DNA of 64,000 nucleotides from Nocardia fusca NBRC 14340 (lineage in GTDB: Bacteria; Actinomycetota; Actinomycetes; Mycobacteriales; Mycobacteriaceae): the NCBI RefSeq assembly GCF_001618425.1, contig NZ_BDCU01000017.1, forward strand, positions 558,001 through 622,000, given 5' to 3'. The position numbers and the translations under genes are program-made. Positions within the stretch are counted from its first letter, which is position 1; the number at the start of each line of letters is the position of its first letter. This document shows positions 19,133 through 28,038 of this stretch, piece after piece. Below the pieces are notes generated by a model that saw nothing but the letters and a program-made list of their open reading frames with translations, searched no databases and was not told the origin of the DNA.

Positions 19133-20387
19133 CCTTGTGTGTCTTGGGAGGACACTGGCTTCGATCACCGCACCCGAGCCGCCGTAGTTCCTCGGAGGTG
19201 CTCTGGGACACCGCCGGCCAGGTATTCGCCGCTGCGAGCTGCTCTGGAGCGGGCGCGCAGCCATGCAATACCGCACTGAGTACGTGCATGCCCAACAAAG
19301 GCGGAACGGCATTACCGATCTGCTGCGCCTGGTCCTTTCCAGACCACGGGAAGTTATGGGGAAAGGTCTGCAGAACTCCGGATTCCGGGAGCGTGAAACG
19401 GCCCCAATGCCCAGCGTCGTAATCTTCTCGACTCTTATAGATTCTGTTTCGGGAGACTTTGCCAGTGACCGTAAAAGCTGGTTCAGAAGATTGGCGTTGA
19501 CCTCTGTTCGTCGAAATCCCACCGGAACCGTAATTTGAAACAACGAAAAACTTCAGGTCCTCGCCTGTTTGCAACCGGGATATATCTACGGGCGAATCAG
19601 GCAGCTGGCTAGCAGATTCCAGGGCCTCTGCCATGGAAACCCAGTTTGCTGGGCTCCCAGGAACCGCAAAGTCGCTCAGCAATGGTTCGGCTTGCGAGGC
19701 GCGGCGCTTACGCCGAGTTACATCGAAGGCGCAGTGTGTCCGCTCGATCTTTCCAATGGGTCCGCGGTCCACGCGACGTGCTGCGAACACGGCCCGTGTC
19801 CGAGTTTGCGGTACCCCGAACTCCTCGGTCTTCAACTTCCAGGTCTCGGTTTCGTACTTGACGCCGGAGAGCCGTCCTTCACCACCGCGGAGCAACTCTG
19901 CATAGAGTTCCCAAAGCGGCATGACCTGCGGTACCTGCTCGAGGACGACCACCTCGTACGGATCGCGGCCGTCGGTTTCGAGGGCCTTGATGATCCACCG
20001 CAGCGGCTCCAGGACCAGCGCGGTACGAGGGTCATCGAGATCACGCAGCTCTTTGTCGATTTGCACCTCGTCTTCACCGTCGACGAGCCGCGACATGAAC
20101 TTTTTCACGGTGTCCAGAGCCCGACGACCGGCTCCCTTCCCCGCGACGGAAAAGGACTGGCACGGTGGCCCCCCGGTGAGGATGTCGACCGACCTGGGGA
20201 TCTCGTCGAAGCGGGTCTCGCGCATCGCGGTCACGTCCGCATGGATCGTCGGCAGCCCCGCCGCGTAGCGCGTCTCGCACGCATTCGAATCCAGCTCGAT
20301 GCCGATGCTCTTATACCCCAGGAAGTGCGCCGCCACATCGAGCCCCCCCGGCCCCGCGAAAAGGTCCAGAACGCGAATGTCGCTCAT
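19101..20387 (-). CDS. DNA cytosine-C5 methyltransferase with catalytic Cys
   Basis: A C5 methyltransferase of about 428 residues from ATG 20387 (preceded by AGGGAG at long spacing); ATG 20417 would add 10 residues but has no Shine-Dalgarno. Motif I is DLFAGPGGLD. Motif IV is TGGPPCQSFS with catalytic C76. Motif VI reads LEQVPQV, so the canonical ENV is EQV. Motif VIII is QTRTRAVFAA and motif X is QIGNAVPP. The target-recognition region lies about 210-330. The usual role beside DISARM-type genes is to mark host DNA as self. It is co-directional with the second, cysteine-less homologue 41 bases upstream and probably co-transcribed with it. Confidence 0.85.
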   Translation of the reverse strand: MSDIRVLDLFAGPGGLDVAAHFLGYKSIGIELDSNACETRYAAGLPTIHADVTAMRETRFDEIPRSVDILTGGPPCQSFSVAGKGAGRRALDTVKKFMSRLVDGEDEVQIDKELRDLDDPRTALVLEPLRWIIKALETDGRDPYEVVVLEQVPQVMPLWELYAELLRGGEGRLSGVKYETETWKLKTEEFGVPQTRTRAVFAARRVDRGPIGKIERTHCAFDVTRRKRRASQAEPLLSDFAVPGSPANWVSMAEALESASQLPDSPVDISRLQTGEDLKFFVVSNYGSGGISTNRGQRQSSEPAFTVTGKVSRNRIYKSREDYDAGHWGRFTLPESGVLQTFPHNFPWSGKDQAQQIGNAVPPLLGMHVLSAVLHGCAPAPEQLAAANTWPAVSQSTSEELRRLGCGDRSQCPPKTHKAIHSEQDSAP

Positions 20388-20428
20388 GTGACTAAATCGT
20401 GCTCCCTGGTCGGTCATGGGCGTGAAGT

Positions 20429-21415
20429 CTAGCCGGCGACAACGCTTTTCGGTTCATCCAGGGCGGCCTGGATCGCAAGACCGAGTGCCTTACCCACCGG
20501 TGGCGGCGAAGCGTGCCCGACCTGCCTATACCGTGCCGTCTTCTTGCCGGCGAATTTCCATTCTGGCGGAAACCCTTGGAGAAGCGCAGCCTGGTCCACC
20601 GTGATTCTAACCATACCGCCGCGGCCTTGTTCTGGAGCCCAGATGAAGTCGGGGCCAGGCAGCATATCAGCAAGAACACTCCCATCAACTCCGATACCTG
20701 CCCACGCCCTCCTCGAACCCGTTGGACCGAGGTCCGCACCACCTCGCCTCTCGGAGCCACCCACGAGAGTCGGTGCGACGCGATTTGCCTGGGCCGCCCA
20801 TTGCTCGGCTCGGGGCCACCCTCGGGAGGCCATGGATGGGCCCAGTGCGGCGCCGACCGACTGATGCTGCCGTACAGTTGGCGCCGGCGGACAGAACGCT
20901 TCGAAATACAGTTTCGCGAGGGCGACGAGTACACCCTGCTTGCGATCTTGCGGCACGCCGAAGTCGGCCGCATTCAGCACAAACCACATGAACCGATAAC
21001 CTAGATGCTCGAGTTCCTCCCGAACGAATGTACGGATCTCTTCGTACTCCCGCGCCGTCGCAAGGTTCGGCACATTTTCGAGCAGTAGAGCCTTCGGCTG
21101 GATTTCATGCATCAGGGATACGGTCGCCTTCACCAGGGACAGTTCGTCGTCAGATATGGATCTAGCCCCGCCCGCGTTCGATTTCACCCGCGGCAAGCCC
21201 GCCGACAAGAGGTCCACGTCCCGCAGGGTCGACGATGGGACATACACTCGCAAATCGTCTTCGAGAACTTCCCATGTCGGCCGGTTCAAGCGAAGCGTGT
21301 CACACGCCACTCGCTTGTTATCCAGGAGAAGCACCGGCTCGAATCCCGCCTGCTCCAAACCCAACGCCAACCCTCCGGCGCCCGCACACACATCAACAAA
21401 TCGTGGTCCGACCAT
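20429..21415 (-). CDS. C5 methyltransferase homologue lacking the catalytic cysteine
   Basis: A 328-residue protein with the C5 methyltransferase fold. Motif I is DVCAGAGGLALG, motif VI is intact LLENVP (113-117), motif VIII is PQDRKQGVLVAL and motif X is QVGHASPPPVG. Motif IV, normally GGPPCQ, reads AGLPRVKSN with Arg at residue 76 (codon CGG) where the nucleophilic Cys should be. The frame is open and the other motifs are kept, so this is not simple decay. As read it cannot form the covalent cytosine adduct. It may be a regulatory or DNA-recognition partner of the active enzyme encoded just downstream, or a different activity on the same fold. Confidence 0.8.
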   Translation of the reverse strand: MVGPRFVDVCAGAGGLALGLEQAGFEPVLLLDNKRVACDTLRLNRPTWEVLEDDLRVYVPSSTLRDVDLLSAGLPRVKSNAGGARSISDDELSLVKATVSLMHEIQPKALLLENVPNLATAREYEEIRTFVREELEHLGYRFMWFVLNAADFGVPQDRKQGVLVALAKLYFEAFCPPAPTVRQHQSVGAALGPSMASRGWPRAEQWAAQANRVAPTLVGGSERRGGADLGPTGSRRAWAGIGVDGSVLADMLPGPDFIWAPEQGRGGMVRITVDQAALLQGFPPEWKFAGKKTARYRQVGHASPPPVGKALGLAIQAALDEPKSVVAG

Positions 21416-21460
21416 CAGGCCCCGCCCTTCCTGACTAGTTCATCCCTTCTCTACATACTC

Positions 21461-21796
21461 TCATCTGCGATTCCCTTCATATCGTGGAGGCCGGATATCC
21501 ACCGCCGGCACCAGCTGGCCGTCCGCGGCTCGCGGCAGCGGCATCGAGACCAGTGCCCTCCGCAGCCGGGCGATATCTACACGGCCACAGTCCAGGGCCG
21601 CACAGATGCTGCCGTACCCCCGACGATGCTCGCCGATCAGCGACAACTCCGGCAGTGACCGCACTGGCCCGTCCGCGCACAACACCGCATCGCACAGATC
21701 GAACACCGCATCCGCCCGCCAGGTCAGGCACCGATACAACTCCCGCCGAAACGCCGAAAGGTCCCCGACCGTACCAGCACAGCCGGTGTCGTGCAC
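21461..21796 (-). pseudogene. Transposase remnant (N-terminal part only)
   Basis: About 111 codons matching, from memory, the N-terminus of a large actinobacterial DDE-type transposase family (NF041680-like): FRRELYRCLT, FDLCDAVLCADGPVRSL, LSLIGEHRRGYGS, RVDIARLRRAL and LPRAADGQL are its usual landmarks. The match breaks at about 21490, where the expected continuation is replaced by RPPRYEGNRR and a stop. The rest of the transposase is absent. It abuts the start of the methyltransferase pair and marks the right boundary of the defence island as a recombination scar. Confidence 0.65.
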
Positions 21797-21920
21797 ACTG
21801 TTCGACTGAAGCCTTTGGTTGCCGAAAGTTCTCTCTACCGCAGAACGACATGATCAACCAAGGGCTTCGCCGATGCTCACCCGGGGTAACAAAACACCAG
21901 CTCAGAGCTTAAAACTCAAG

Positions 21921-22700
21921 CTAGAAGTCACGCCGAGACGCAGATTCCGGCTCGGCGCGGTGGGTGAGGTGCCGCTCGATGCCCTCTCGGGAGGCCGGGG
22001 CGACCGTCGTGTCGTTTTCGTTGACCGCAATCAGGTACCGGCCCGCAGACGGCCGATCTTCCCGGATATCTACCCAGCTGAGATAACTCGGCGGCAGCCC
22101 ACGTGACACGTGGGTCGCGATGGTGAAGTGACCTTCCGCCGCACGGGGCGCCCGCAGAAATGCCCGGATTCGTTCCTCGATCGGTGCCCGGCCGGCACTG
22201 TCCCGGAAATAGGTGGAGGGTGGTTCGTCACCTCGTATCCGCGGCGTATAGCCGACCATCCTTTCCGCTGGTCCAGCTGTATTGGGCGGCATCGCCGCCG
22301 CGACATGACGAGCCAGCATCGACCGGGTGGTGATGAGCACTTGGATGTCACCGCCGGCTTCCACGGTCGGGCCGGAGCGCTGGACTGCGACCACACCGGA
22401 TTCGCCGACCGCCGCTGCCACCACTCGCAGGCGTTTCTCAGGGAATTGATGGGAGTAGCCGGTGCCGATGATTCGCAGTTCGGGATCGGCAAGAATACAG
22501 AGCGCCTCGGCCAGGTTCGGATCGCCGCCTCGCGGGTATCGGGCGCTGATTTCGCGGGTCAGCAGGCGGTATTCGTCGTCGGTAGTGGGTGATTCGACGA
22601 TGCTGATCGGATCCGGATGGAGATCGCTGCCCGTTTCCGTCCACACCCAGGCGAATTCGTCCGGGGAGAGAACCCACCGTTGCTGTGAAGTGTCAGTCAT
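21921..22700 (-). CDS. ESX secretion-associated protein EspG family
   Basis: A 259-residue cytosolic protein of the EspG family, chaperones that bind the tip of PE/PPE-type substrates for type VII secretion. Signals include the N-terminal WVLSPDEFAWVWTETG and the later GYTPRIRGDEPPSTYF plus the RYLIAVNENDTTVAPA segment near the end. ATG 22700 overlaps the stop of the PPE-like gene by 4 bases, so the two are co-translated. That pairing is the expected one: chaperone next to its cognate PPE substrate. No secretion ATPase or membrane core (EccB/C/D) is in the window. Confidence 0.8.
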   Translation of the reverse strand: MTDTSQQRWVLSPDEFAWVWTETGSDLHPDPISIVESPTTDDEYRLLTREISARYPRGGDPNLAEALCILADPELRIIGTGYSHQFPEKRLRVVAAAVGESGVVAVQRSGPTVEAGGDIQVLITTRSMLARHVAAAMPPNTAGPAERMVGYTPRIRGDEPPSTYFRDSAGRAPIEERIRAFLRAPRAAEGHFTIATHVSRGLPPSYLSWVDIREDRPSAGRYLIAVNENDTTVAPASREGIERHLTHRAEPESASRRDF

Positions 22701-24466
22701 CTGGGTGAATCGTTACCGGAGGCGTCGAGGTCCATGATCGGGCCGCGGCCTGTCACCGTGAAGATCTCCGGTTCGACCGGGCTCGTGGCGTCGGCCGCTG
22801 CGGTGTCCGACGCCGAACCGTTGTCTTCGGCTGGTGCTGTGGGTTCGGGTTTCGCCGAGTGCGCTTGCGGTTCCGGGTGTTCGGTGCGGGCCGTTGCGGA
22901 CGGCGGCGGGATTCTGCTGAGCGCGGGTGCCGGTGGGTTGGGCTGCTGCTGCGGGGCGACGGCGGGTGTTTCCGAACCGTTGACGGACGGCGCGTTGTAG
23001 CTCGGCCAGGCACCAGGGGCGGCGGATCCGGTCGGGGCGGGAGTCACCGACATCCCAGCGACCCGCGTACTTTCCGGAGCCATACCCGGGCGCGCGAAAT
23101 CGTCGACGAAGTTGTCGAACTCGTCGTCGACGAATGAGTTCGTCCTGGGTGGTCGGTCGCTCGGGTCCGACTCGAATGCCGGGTCTGCGCCGATCACACC
23201 CTCCGGGTGTGCGAGACCCTCGGTCCACTCGTCGTATACGCGGCGCAGGTAATCCGGAGCCGTGTGCTCGTTGTCGTCTTCTTGGCGGCGGTTCGCCGCG
23301 GCACCTGGCGCCATGGGCGTCATCGGGCTGCGGCCGGCGGGCGACGCGCCCCGAGCTCCGGTCGCCATAGCGCCGGGCTGGGCGGTCGACGTGCCAGGCG
23401 CGCCCGGCCCACCGGGACTGTTGACCGTGCGACCCGGCTGATCCGGACTGTCCACCGTCGGTGCCGGTGTACCGAGCCCCGGGCTGCCCGGCATGGTCGT
23501 GGTACTCGGCGTGACTCCCGCAGTGGTCGTCGCGGCCGGATCCTGCGGGGTTTCGCCGGTTTCGGGCAGTAGCCCTTCCAGCGCTCCCAGTTGGCTGGGA
23601 TCGAGACCGGTCGGGGTATCGCCGGCGGGGGAGGTCGCTTCTCCGGGCGCTTCCGGCGAGGCGGGTCCACCAGGCGGAGTTGTGGAAGTCGTCACCGGGG
23701 ACCCCGGCGCGCCCGGACTGTTCCCACCCGGTGCACCGGGCACATCACCGGCGATCTGCGGAACGGATACATAGGTGGGTACACCGGAACCGGCTGGTGG
23801 GTAAGTCGGTTTGTAGATGTTGTTGAGGGCGCGCACTGCTTCCTGCCGCGCCTGTTCCCGGGCCGCTCGATCCTGATCCGAGAACTCTGGATTGACCAGG
23901 CCTGGTAGCACGGACTGGCTGGGGTCGTCGGGGTCCGCGTACAGCACTGCCGTACCGGGTGGCGGTTGCACCGCTGCGCGGACCGCTTCGGCCGACCACG
24001 CCAGTGCGTCGAGACGGTCCGCCACGGAGGCGAAAACCTGCCCGATCTGATTGGCCGCCATCGCATACCGTTCCGACGCCACCTGCGCGGCATCGGAGGC
24101 GGCACCCGTCCACAGGCCTTCCGAGAAGATCCGGTTCAGTCCCAGCCGGTTGAACATCGTGAGATTGAGAAGGTCCGAGTAGTTCTCCCGCCACACCTGC
24201 TGCAGCGTCCGCAGACCGACCGCGTCCATCCCGCCCTGGCCGTGGACCGCCTCATACAGGGCCTGATGGGTCATGCCTTCGAAGTGCTCGATGCTGGTGA
24301 CGAAATCCGGGTCGGTGCCGGCACCGAGATCGGCGAGCCCGGAATCCCAGGACGCGACCCTGTCCTGAGCCTCCGTGGTCTGCTGGATGGCAGCCTGTGA
24401 CTGTTGGTTCGCCACATAGTCACCGACACCCGGCAGCAGAATCTCCGGCAGCCCCTGCTCGCTCAC
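22697..24466 (-). CDS. PPE-like type VII secretion substrate with Pro/Gly-rich tail
   Basis: A 589-residue protein from GTG 24466, which follows GAAGGGGG by about 5 bases; the frame stays open to 25033 but that extension lies opposite other genes. Residues 1 to about 190 are helical with the WTGAASDAA (WxG) turn and resemble a PPE/WXG helical hairpin. The remainder is low complexity: long stretches rich in Pro, Gly, Ala and Thr (APGGNSPGAPGSP, TTTAGVTPSTTT), then an acidic segment before a second Pro-rich tail. No enzymatic domain is seen. With EspG immediately downstream it is likely a secreted or surface substrate. Confidence 0.7.
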   Translation of the reverse strand: MSEQGLPEILLPGVGDYVANQQSQAAIQQTTEAQDRVASWDSGLADLGAGTDPDFVTSIEHFEGMTHQALYEAVHGQGGMDAVGLRTLQQVWRENYSDLLNLTMFNRLGLNRIFSEGLWTGAASDAAQVASERYAMAANQIGQVFASVADRLDALAWSAEAVRAAVQPPPGTAVLYADPDDPSQSVLPGLVNPEFSDQDRAAREQARQEAVRALNNIYKPTYPPAGSGVPTYVSVPQIAGDVPGAPGGNSPGAPGSPVTTSTTPPGGPASPEAPGEATSPAGDTPTGLDPSQLGALEGLLPETGETPQDPAATTTAGVTPSTTTMPGSPGLGTPAPTVDSPDQPGRTVNSPGGPGAPGTSTAQPGAMATGARGASPAGRSPMTPMAPGAAANRRQEDDNEHTAPDYLRRVYDEWTEGLAHPEGVIGADPAFESDPSDRPPRTNSFVDDEFDNFVDDFARPGMAPESTRVAGMSVTPAPTGSAAPGAWPSYNAPSVNGSETPAVAPQQQPNPPAPALSRIPPPSATARTEHPEPQAHSAKPEPTAPAEDNGSASDTAAADATSPVEPEIFTVTGRGPIMDLDASGNDSPR

Positions 24467-24646
24467 AAAGCCCCCTTCGTTCACGGGCGCACCAGCAAAG
24501 CCCCGCTGGCCGGAGATTAGCACAGCGAACGAGCTCATACCTCCCGCTGGCTCGCCTTCGCGAGGCTCGGATATCGTCTCAACGCATCTGTTCGTTGACG
24601 ACCGTCCGAGCCGACGGGGCCGAGAGTTCGAGGGGGTAATCGGCGC

Positions 24647-24970
24647 ATGCTCGAAGCTGATATCGACGAGCTGAGGAAGCTGGCCGACACGCTGGAAAGC
24701 ATCGGCGGGGAGATCGACGCGATAGACGTGCGAACCACCGGCGACCAACTGGGCGCGGCGCTTCCAGGCTGCAAACTCGGAACGATCTGTGCGCAGGCAG
24801 GCGAGTTCACCGAAGGCGCATGGCTGCGAATAGCCCTCCGGATGCGGGCGTTGTCGGAGATCGTCAGGCAGTGCGCCGACGATATGAACACCACGGACCA
24901 GCAGTTCAAGGACAAGCTGAACACCATGGACTTCCGGATTCCTGGAGGCGGAGAGCATGCCAACCCGTAA
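24647..24970 (+). CDS. Small ESX-type secretion protein
   Basis: A 107-residue, almost wholly helical protein (LEADIDELRKLADTLESIGG, IALRMRALSEIVRQCADDMN) with the size and heptad pattern of the small type VII partner proteins annotated as ESX-1 secretion or type VII secretion target proteins. There is no signal peptide. ATG 24647 lies 180 bases from the divergent PPE-like start, so both arms share a promoter region. It overlaps the following large substrate gene by 14 bases, the usual layout of a small helper encoded with its effector. Confidence 0.7.
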   Translation: MLEADIDELRKLADTLESIGGEIDAIDVRTTGDQLGAALPGCKLGTICAQAGEFTEGAWLRIALRMRALSEIVRQCADDMNTTDQQFKDKLNTMDFRIPGGGEHANP

Positions 24971-27290
24971 GCAGGTCGAATCCTGGAACACCGCGAAGCT
25001 CTCGGAGTGGGCGGCCGAACTGGAAACCGACACCCAGCATTACGAGACAGAACTCGGCCGGATGCTCCCGCACTTCACCGGCACCAACTGGGCTGGGGCT
25101 GCACATGATGCAGCAGCTGACCGCTTCACCGAGGAACACGATCAAGGCCGCAAGCTCTCTCAGGAGATTCGCGACGTGGCGAGCGCGTTGCGAAACGCGG
25201 ACCAGCGGCTGGCGAACGAACGTCGCCTATTGCTCGGCAAAGTAGGTGAGGCCGAGAACGATCCGACGTGTCCGGTCCGGCTGCAGGTGGCGGACAACTG
25301 GGCTGTATCAGGTACAGGTACCGGCCTGTCCCAACAGGATCAGCAGACTGTCACCGACAAGGTCCATATCCACCAGGACGCGATCAACGCCGCCTACTAC
25401 AGCCTCGCCAACGCAATCAGCGAAGTGGGCCTAGGGATAACGACCGCGGCTCAAGAGGTCCGGGTGAGGGGCGACCTGGTCGGAGACGGGGTCTCGGTGA
25501 CCTCGGTTTCACCCAATGATTCCGGTGAACTGGGTAAGGAAGACGGCGAAGCCCTCGCCGCGTGGGCCAACGGTTCCCTTCCGGACAAGGAGAACACCGA
25601 ACTCCTCGAGGAAATCGCGGGCCGCCTGCCGCAAGGAGCGCTCACCGACGAACAACTGAGAATTCTGGCGGCGGGTGGCGAGGTCGACAATCTGCCGGCG
25701 GACGTTCAGGAGTACTACCGCGGCCTCTATCAGGCGGCCGGCAAGGAGGGCATCCTGGCGTTGAGCGAGCAACTCCGGACGGAGGAGGCCGCTGGGAACC
25801 CCGATGCCGCAGGTCAGCTCGACTCGTTGGCAAACGGGCTGATGGTGGTCAGCAACGAGGACATCGGCACGGGCCGCAACCCCGACGGGACGCTGACGAA
25901 TCCGGGCAGCTACCAGCAGCTTCCCGAAGATGTGCGGCAGCTGCTCGAATCCCGGCGCACCGATCCCGATCCCCTTGAACCCGATGTGCCAGGCGGGCCG
26001 GCCGCGGGTTTGCAGAAGCAGTGGGAAGACACGAACGCCCTCGCAGCGTTACTGGGAGAGGCCAACCCGAATTACGAGCCCGGCACAGAACTCGGTACCC
26101 AGATGGTTCTGAAATCATCGGACATGGTGCAGGACCAGTACACCTGGCCTGGTCGTGATGATGCGGCCGCACAATTCCTCGGTATCGCGGGGCGGAACGA
26201 CGACAGCAGCCACCAGATCTGGACCGGCGAAGGAATGCCCGAAGGATACAAGCCGGAGGAAACCGTCCGTAGCCTTCTCGGCCATGACTGGTCCGGCTCC
26301 GACAACGGGGTCGCGGCTTCCACCATGGTCAACCGGATCACCGAAGAGGCCGCTCTGCCTGCTGATGATCCACGAGGCGAGAGAGGTCGGGAGGCGCTCG
26401 CGAGCCTCGGGGCGATGCTCGCCCCCACCGACGACAACGCGGTATGGGAAAAGAGCAAGGAAGGCATCGCCAACAGTCCGGAGTTGTCTGCTGCCATCAG
26501 CCGCGCCGTATCGACGAACCTGGAATCGGTGAGTATCCCGGGTATGCCGGCCGGATTCACTCAGAGTGTCGTTTATCCCGACGGCCGTGTCCAGTGGAAT
26601 GGGGAGGAGGCAAATCGACTGATGCAACTCGCCGGATACGATGAGGAGGGGCGTGTGACCCTGACGGCCGCGATTGAGCAGTACCGCCTGGACGAACTGG
26701 CCCGAGCTATGCAGGAGAATCCCGGAAATGTGGCCGGCGAGCTTGCCGCAAGTGATGTCGGCGCCTTGACCGGCCGTGCCGATAATGCCATCTGGGATGC
26801 CCTGATTCACAAAGACAAGATGGAAGGCGAAGAGGTCCTGAATCCGACGGATGCTATGTATCGAGCGAAAACTCTCGGAGCTCAAGTAGTCGGTGGAATT
26901 GCGGACCAAGCTGTTGGAATTGTGAAACCGGTGGAAACCGCAGTGGGATTGACAGGGATCGAGGCCGGTAGCACGGTAGAGAGCGCCGTTAAAAAGGTGC
27001 TCGATGCTGATCCTGAGTATGAATTCAAACAGCGCCCGAGCGAGCAGGCAATGTCGGCTCAGGCTGTCGATAACGCAAATCAAGCAATTCTGAACGCCGC
27101 ATACTCGGCCGGAGTCCTTCCACCCCAGCTGCAGACCGAGGCAGGCCCTCTCGGAATGCCGGATATTCGCGCAAACGCAGGCGCTTGGGAAAATTTTCAG
27201 GATTTCGTGGTTGCGCAAGGACTGAGTCAGTATATTCAGGACTACAGTCAGTCATATCAGATCACCCTAGGTCGGCAAGGCGGCTCATGA
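24957..27290 (+). CDS. Large WXG-type secreted effector candidate
   Basis: A 777-residue protein. The N-terminal ~100 residues are helical, with FTGTNWAGAAHDAAADRFTE placing a W-x-G turn between two helices, so this is a type VII substrate architecture. The middle (about 230-560) is helical; a segment from ALTDEQLRILAAGG and VQEYYRGLYQAAG resembles proteins annotated in Nocardia as TPR-repeat-region containing. The C-terminus has no toxin motif I recognise. It overlaps the small ESX gene by 14 bases and is followed after 1 base by a lipoprotein gene, a layout compatible with effector and immunity or accessory protein. Confidence 0.65.
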   Translation: MPTRKQVESWNTAKLSEWAAELETDTQHYETELGRMLPHFTGTNWAGAAHDAAADRFTEEHDQGRKLSQEIRDVASALRNADQRLANERRLLLGKVGEAENDPTCPVRLQVADNWAVSGTGTGLSQQDQQTVTDKVHIHQDAINAAYYSLANAISEVGLGITTAAQEVRVRGDLVGDGVSVTSVSPNDSGELGKEDGEALAAWANGSLPDKENTELLEEIAGRLPQGALTDEQLRILAAGGEVDNLPADVQEYYRGLYQAAGKEGILALSEQLRTEEAAGNPDAAGQLDSLANGLMVVSNEDIGTGRNPDGTLTNPGSYQQLPEDVRQLLESRRTDPDPLEPDVPGGPAAGLQKQWEDTNALAALLGEANPNYEPGTELGTQMVLKSSDMVQDQYTWPGRDDAAAQFLGIAGRNDDSSHQIWTGEGMPEGYKPEETVRSLLGHDWSGSDNGVAASTMVNRITEEAALPADDPRGERGREALASLGAMLAPTDDNAVWEKSKEGIANSPELSAAISRAVSTNLESVSIPGMPAGFTQSVVYPDGRVQWNGEEANRLMQLAGYDEEGRVTLTAAIEQYRLDELARAMQENPGNVAGELAASDVGALTGRADNAIWDALIHKDKMEGEEVLNPTDAMYRAKTLGAQVVGGIADQAVGIVKPVETAVGLTGIEAGSTVESAVKKVLDADPEYEFKQRPSEQAMSAQAVDNANQAILNAAYSAGVLPPQLQTEAGPLGMPDIRANAGAWENFQDFVVAQGLSQYIQDYSQSYQITLGRQGGS

Positions 27291-27291
27291 T

Positions 27292-28038
27292 ATGAGTACT
27301 TCATTCGCGAAAGCGAACCGCCGATCCGGTTCCAACTCCGACGCACTTCGAATACTGTTGGTTTGTGGAACGGTATCTTGCTTTCTAGCTTCGTCGTGCG
27401 CTGATCCGGGCGCAGATTATATGCAATCCGACTCTCAGGCGAGAACATACCCTCCTGTTGAATACCGCTGGGACATACCCGCACCTCTGGAAGGCGAACT
27501 GAACGAAGTCGCGAAGTTCGCCATGGAGACCGTGGTACTAGAGAAAGGGATGAGAGATAAGCCTGAATTAGCGGAGCAATACAAATCTCGCGTGGACTAC
27601 GGGCGGTTCACAGCCACCGAAAAGGAACTCGAAGAAACGCGCAACCTTTGGGAAGCCGGGGGCGTCATGCTGCGCGCTGTTGCAGTGAACCCGATCACCC
27701 CACCCAGCCAGCAGTTCCTGCAGGAATGGGAGGTGTTGATCTGCTCGTATAACACGCCCGGCCTGTATCTCTACTCCGACGAGGACAGGGAGAATCTGGT
27801 TCCAGACCCCTCTCCGTCATACTGGTATCGACCGAGGGTGGTGCGCTCTCCGACATCAGGCGGCGAACCACGCATTGCCGGTACCCATAACTTTCTTTTA
27901 ACAAATGTCGGGCACACGTATTATACCGGTGGCGTGAATGGCCCCAATACATTCGACGGCGAGCGACCTCCGTGTGAAGATTTCGCGCCTTCGAGGTTGA
28001 TTCAGGAGCCACCTGCTCCTTTGCCGCCAGGCGGTTAA
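27292..28038 (+). CDS. Putative lipoprotein next to the type VII substrate
   Basis: A 248-residue protein with a lipoprotein signal: basic start, hydrophobic LRILLVCGTVSCFLA, and a lipobox-like LASSC around residues 33-37. The mature part has no family I recognise; it contains EWEVLICSYNTPGLYLYSDED, and a second Cys near the C-terminus (RPPCEDF) may pair with the ICSY Cys. ATG 27292 starts one base after the effector stop, so translation is probably coupled. GC content here is lower than in core genes. It may be an immunity or envelope accessory factor for the upstream substrate; that is inference from order only. Confidence 0.6.
   Translation: MSTSFAKANRRSGSNSDALRILLVCGTVSCFLASSCADPGADYMQSDSQARTYPPVEYRWDIPAPLEGELNEVAKFAMETVVLEKGMRDKPELAEQYKSRVDYGRFTATEKELEETRNLWEAGGVMLRAVAVNPITPPSQQFLQEWEVLICSYNTPGLYLYSDEDRENLVPDPSPSYWYRPRVVRSPTSGGEPRIAGTHNFLLTNVGHTYYTGGVNGPNTFDGERPPCEDFAPSRLIQEPPAPLPPGG

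Noticed and set aside
24467..25033. N-terminal extension of the PPE-like protein
   Set aside because: It would cover the divergent promoter and two plus-strand genes; GTG 24466 has a good Shine-Dalgarno and begins a PPE-like head.
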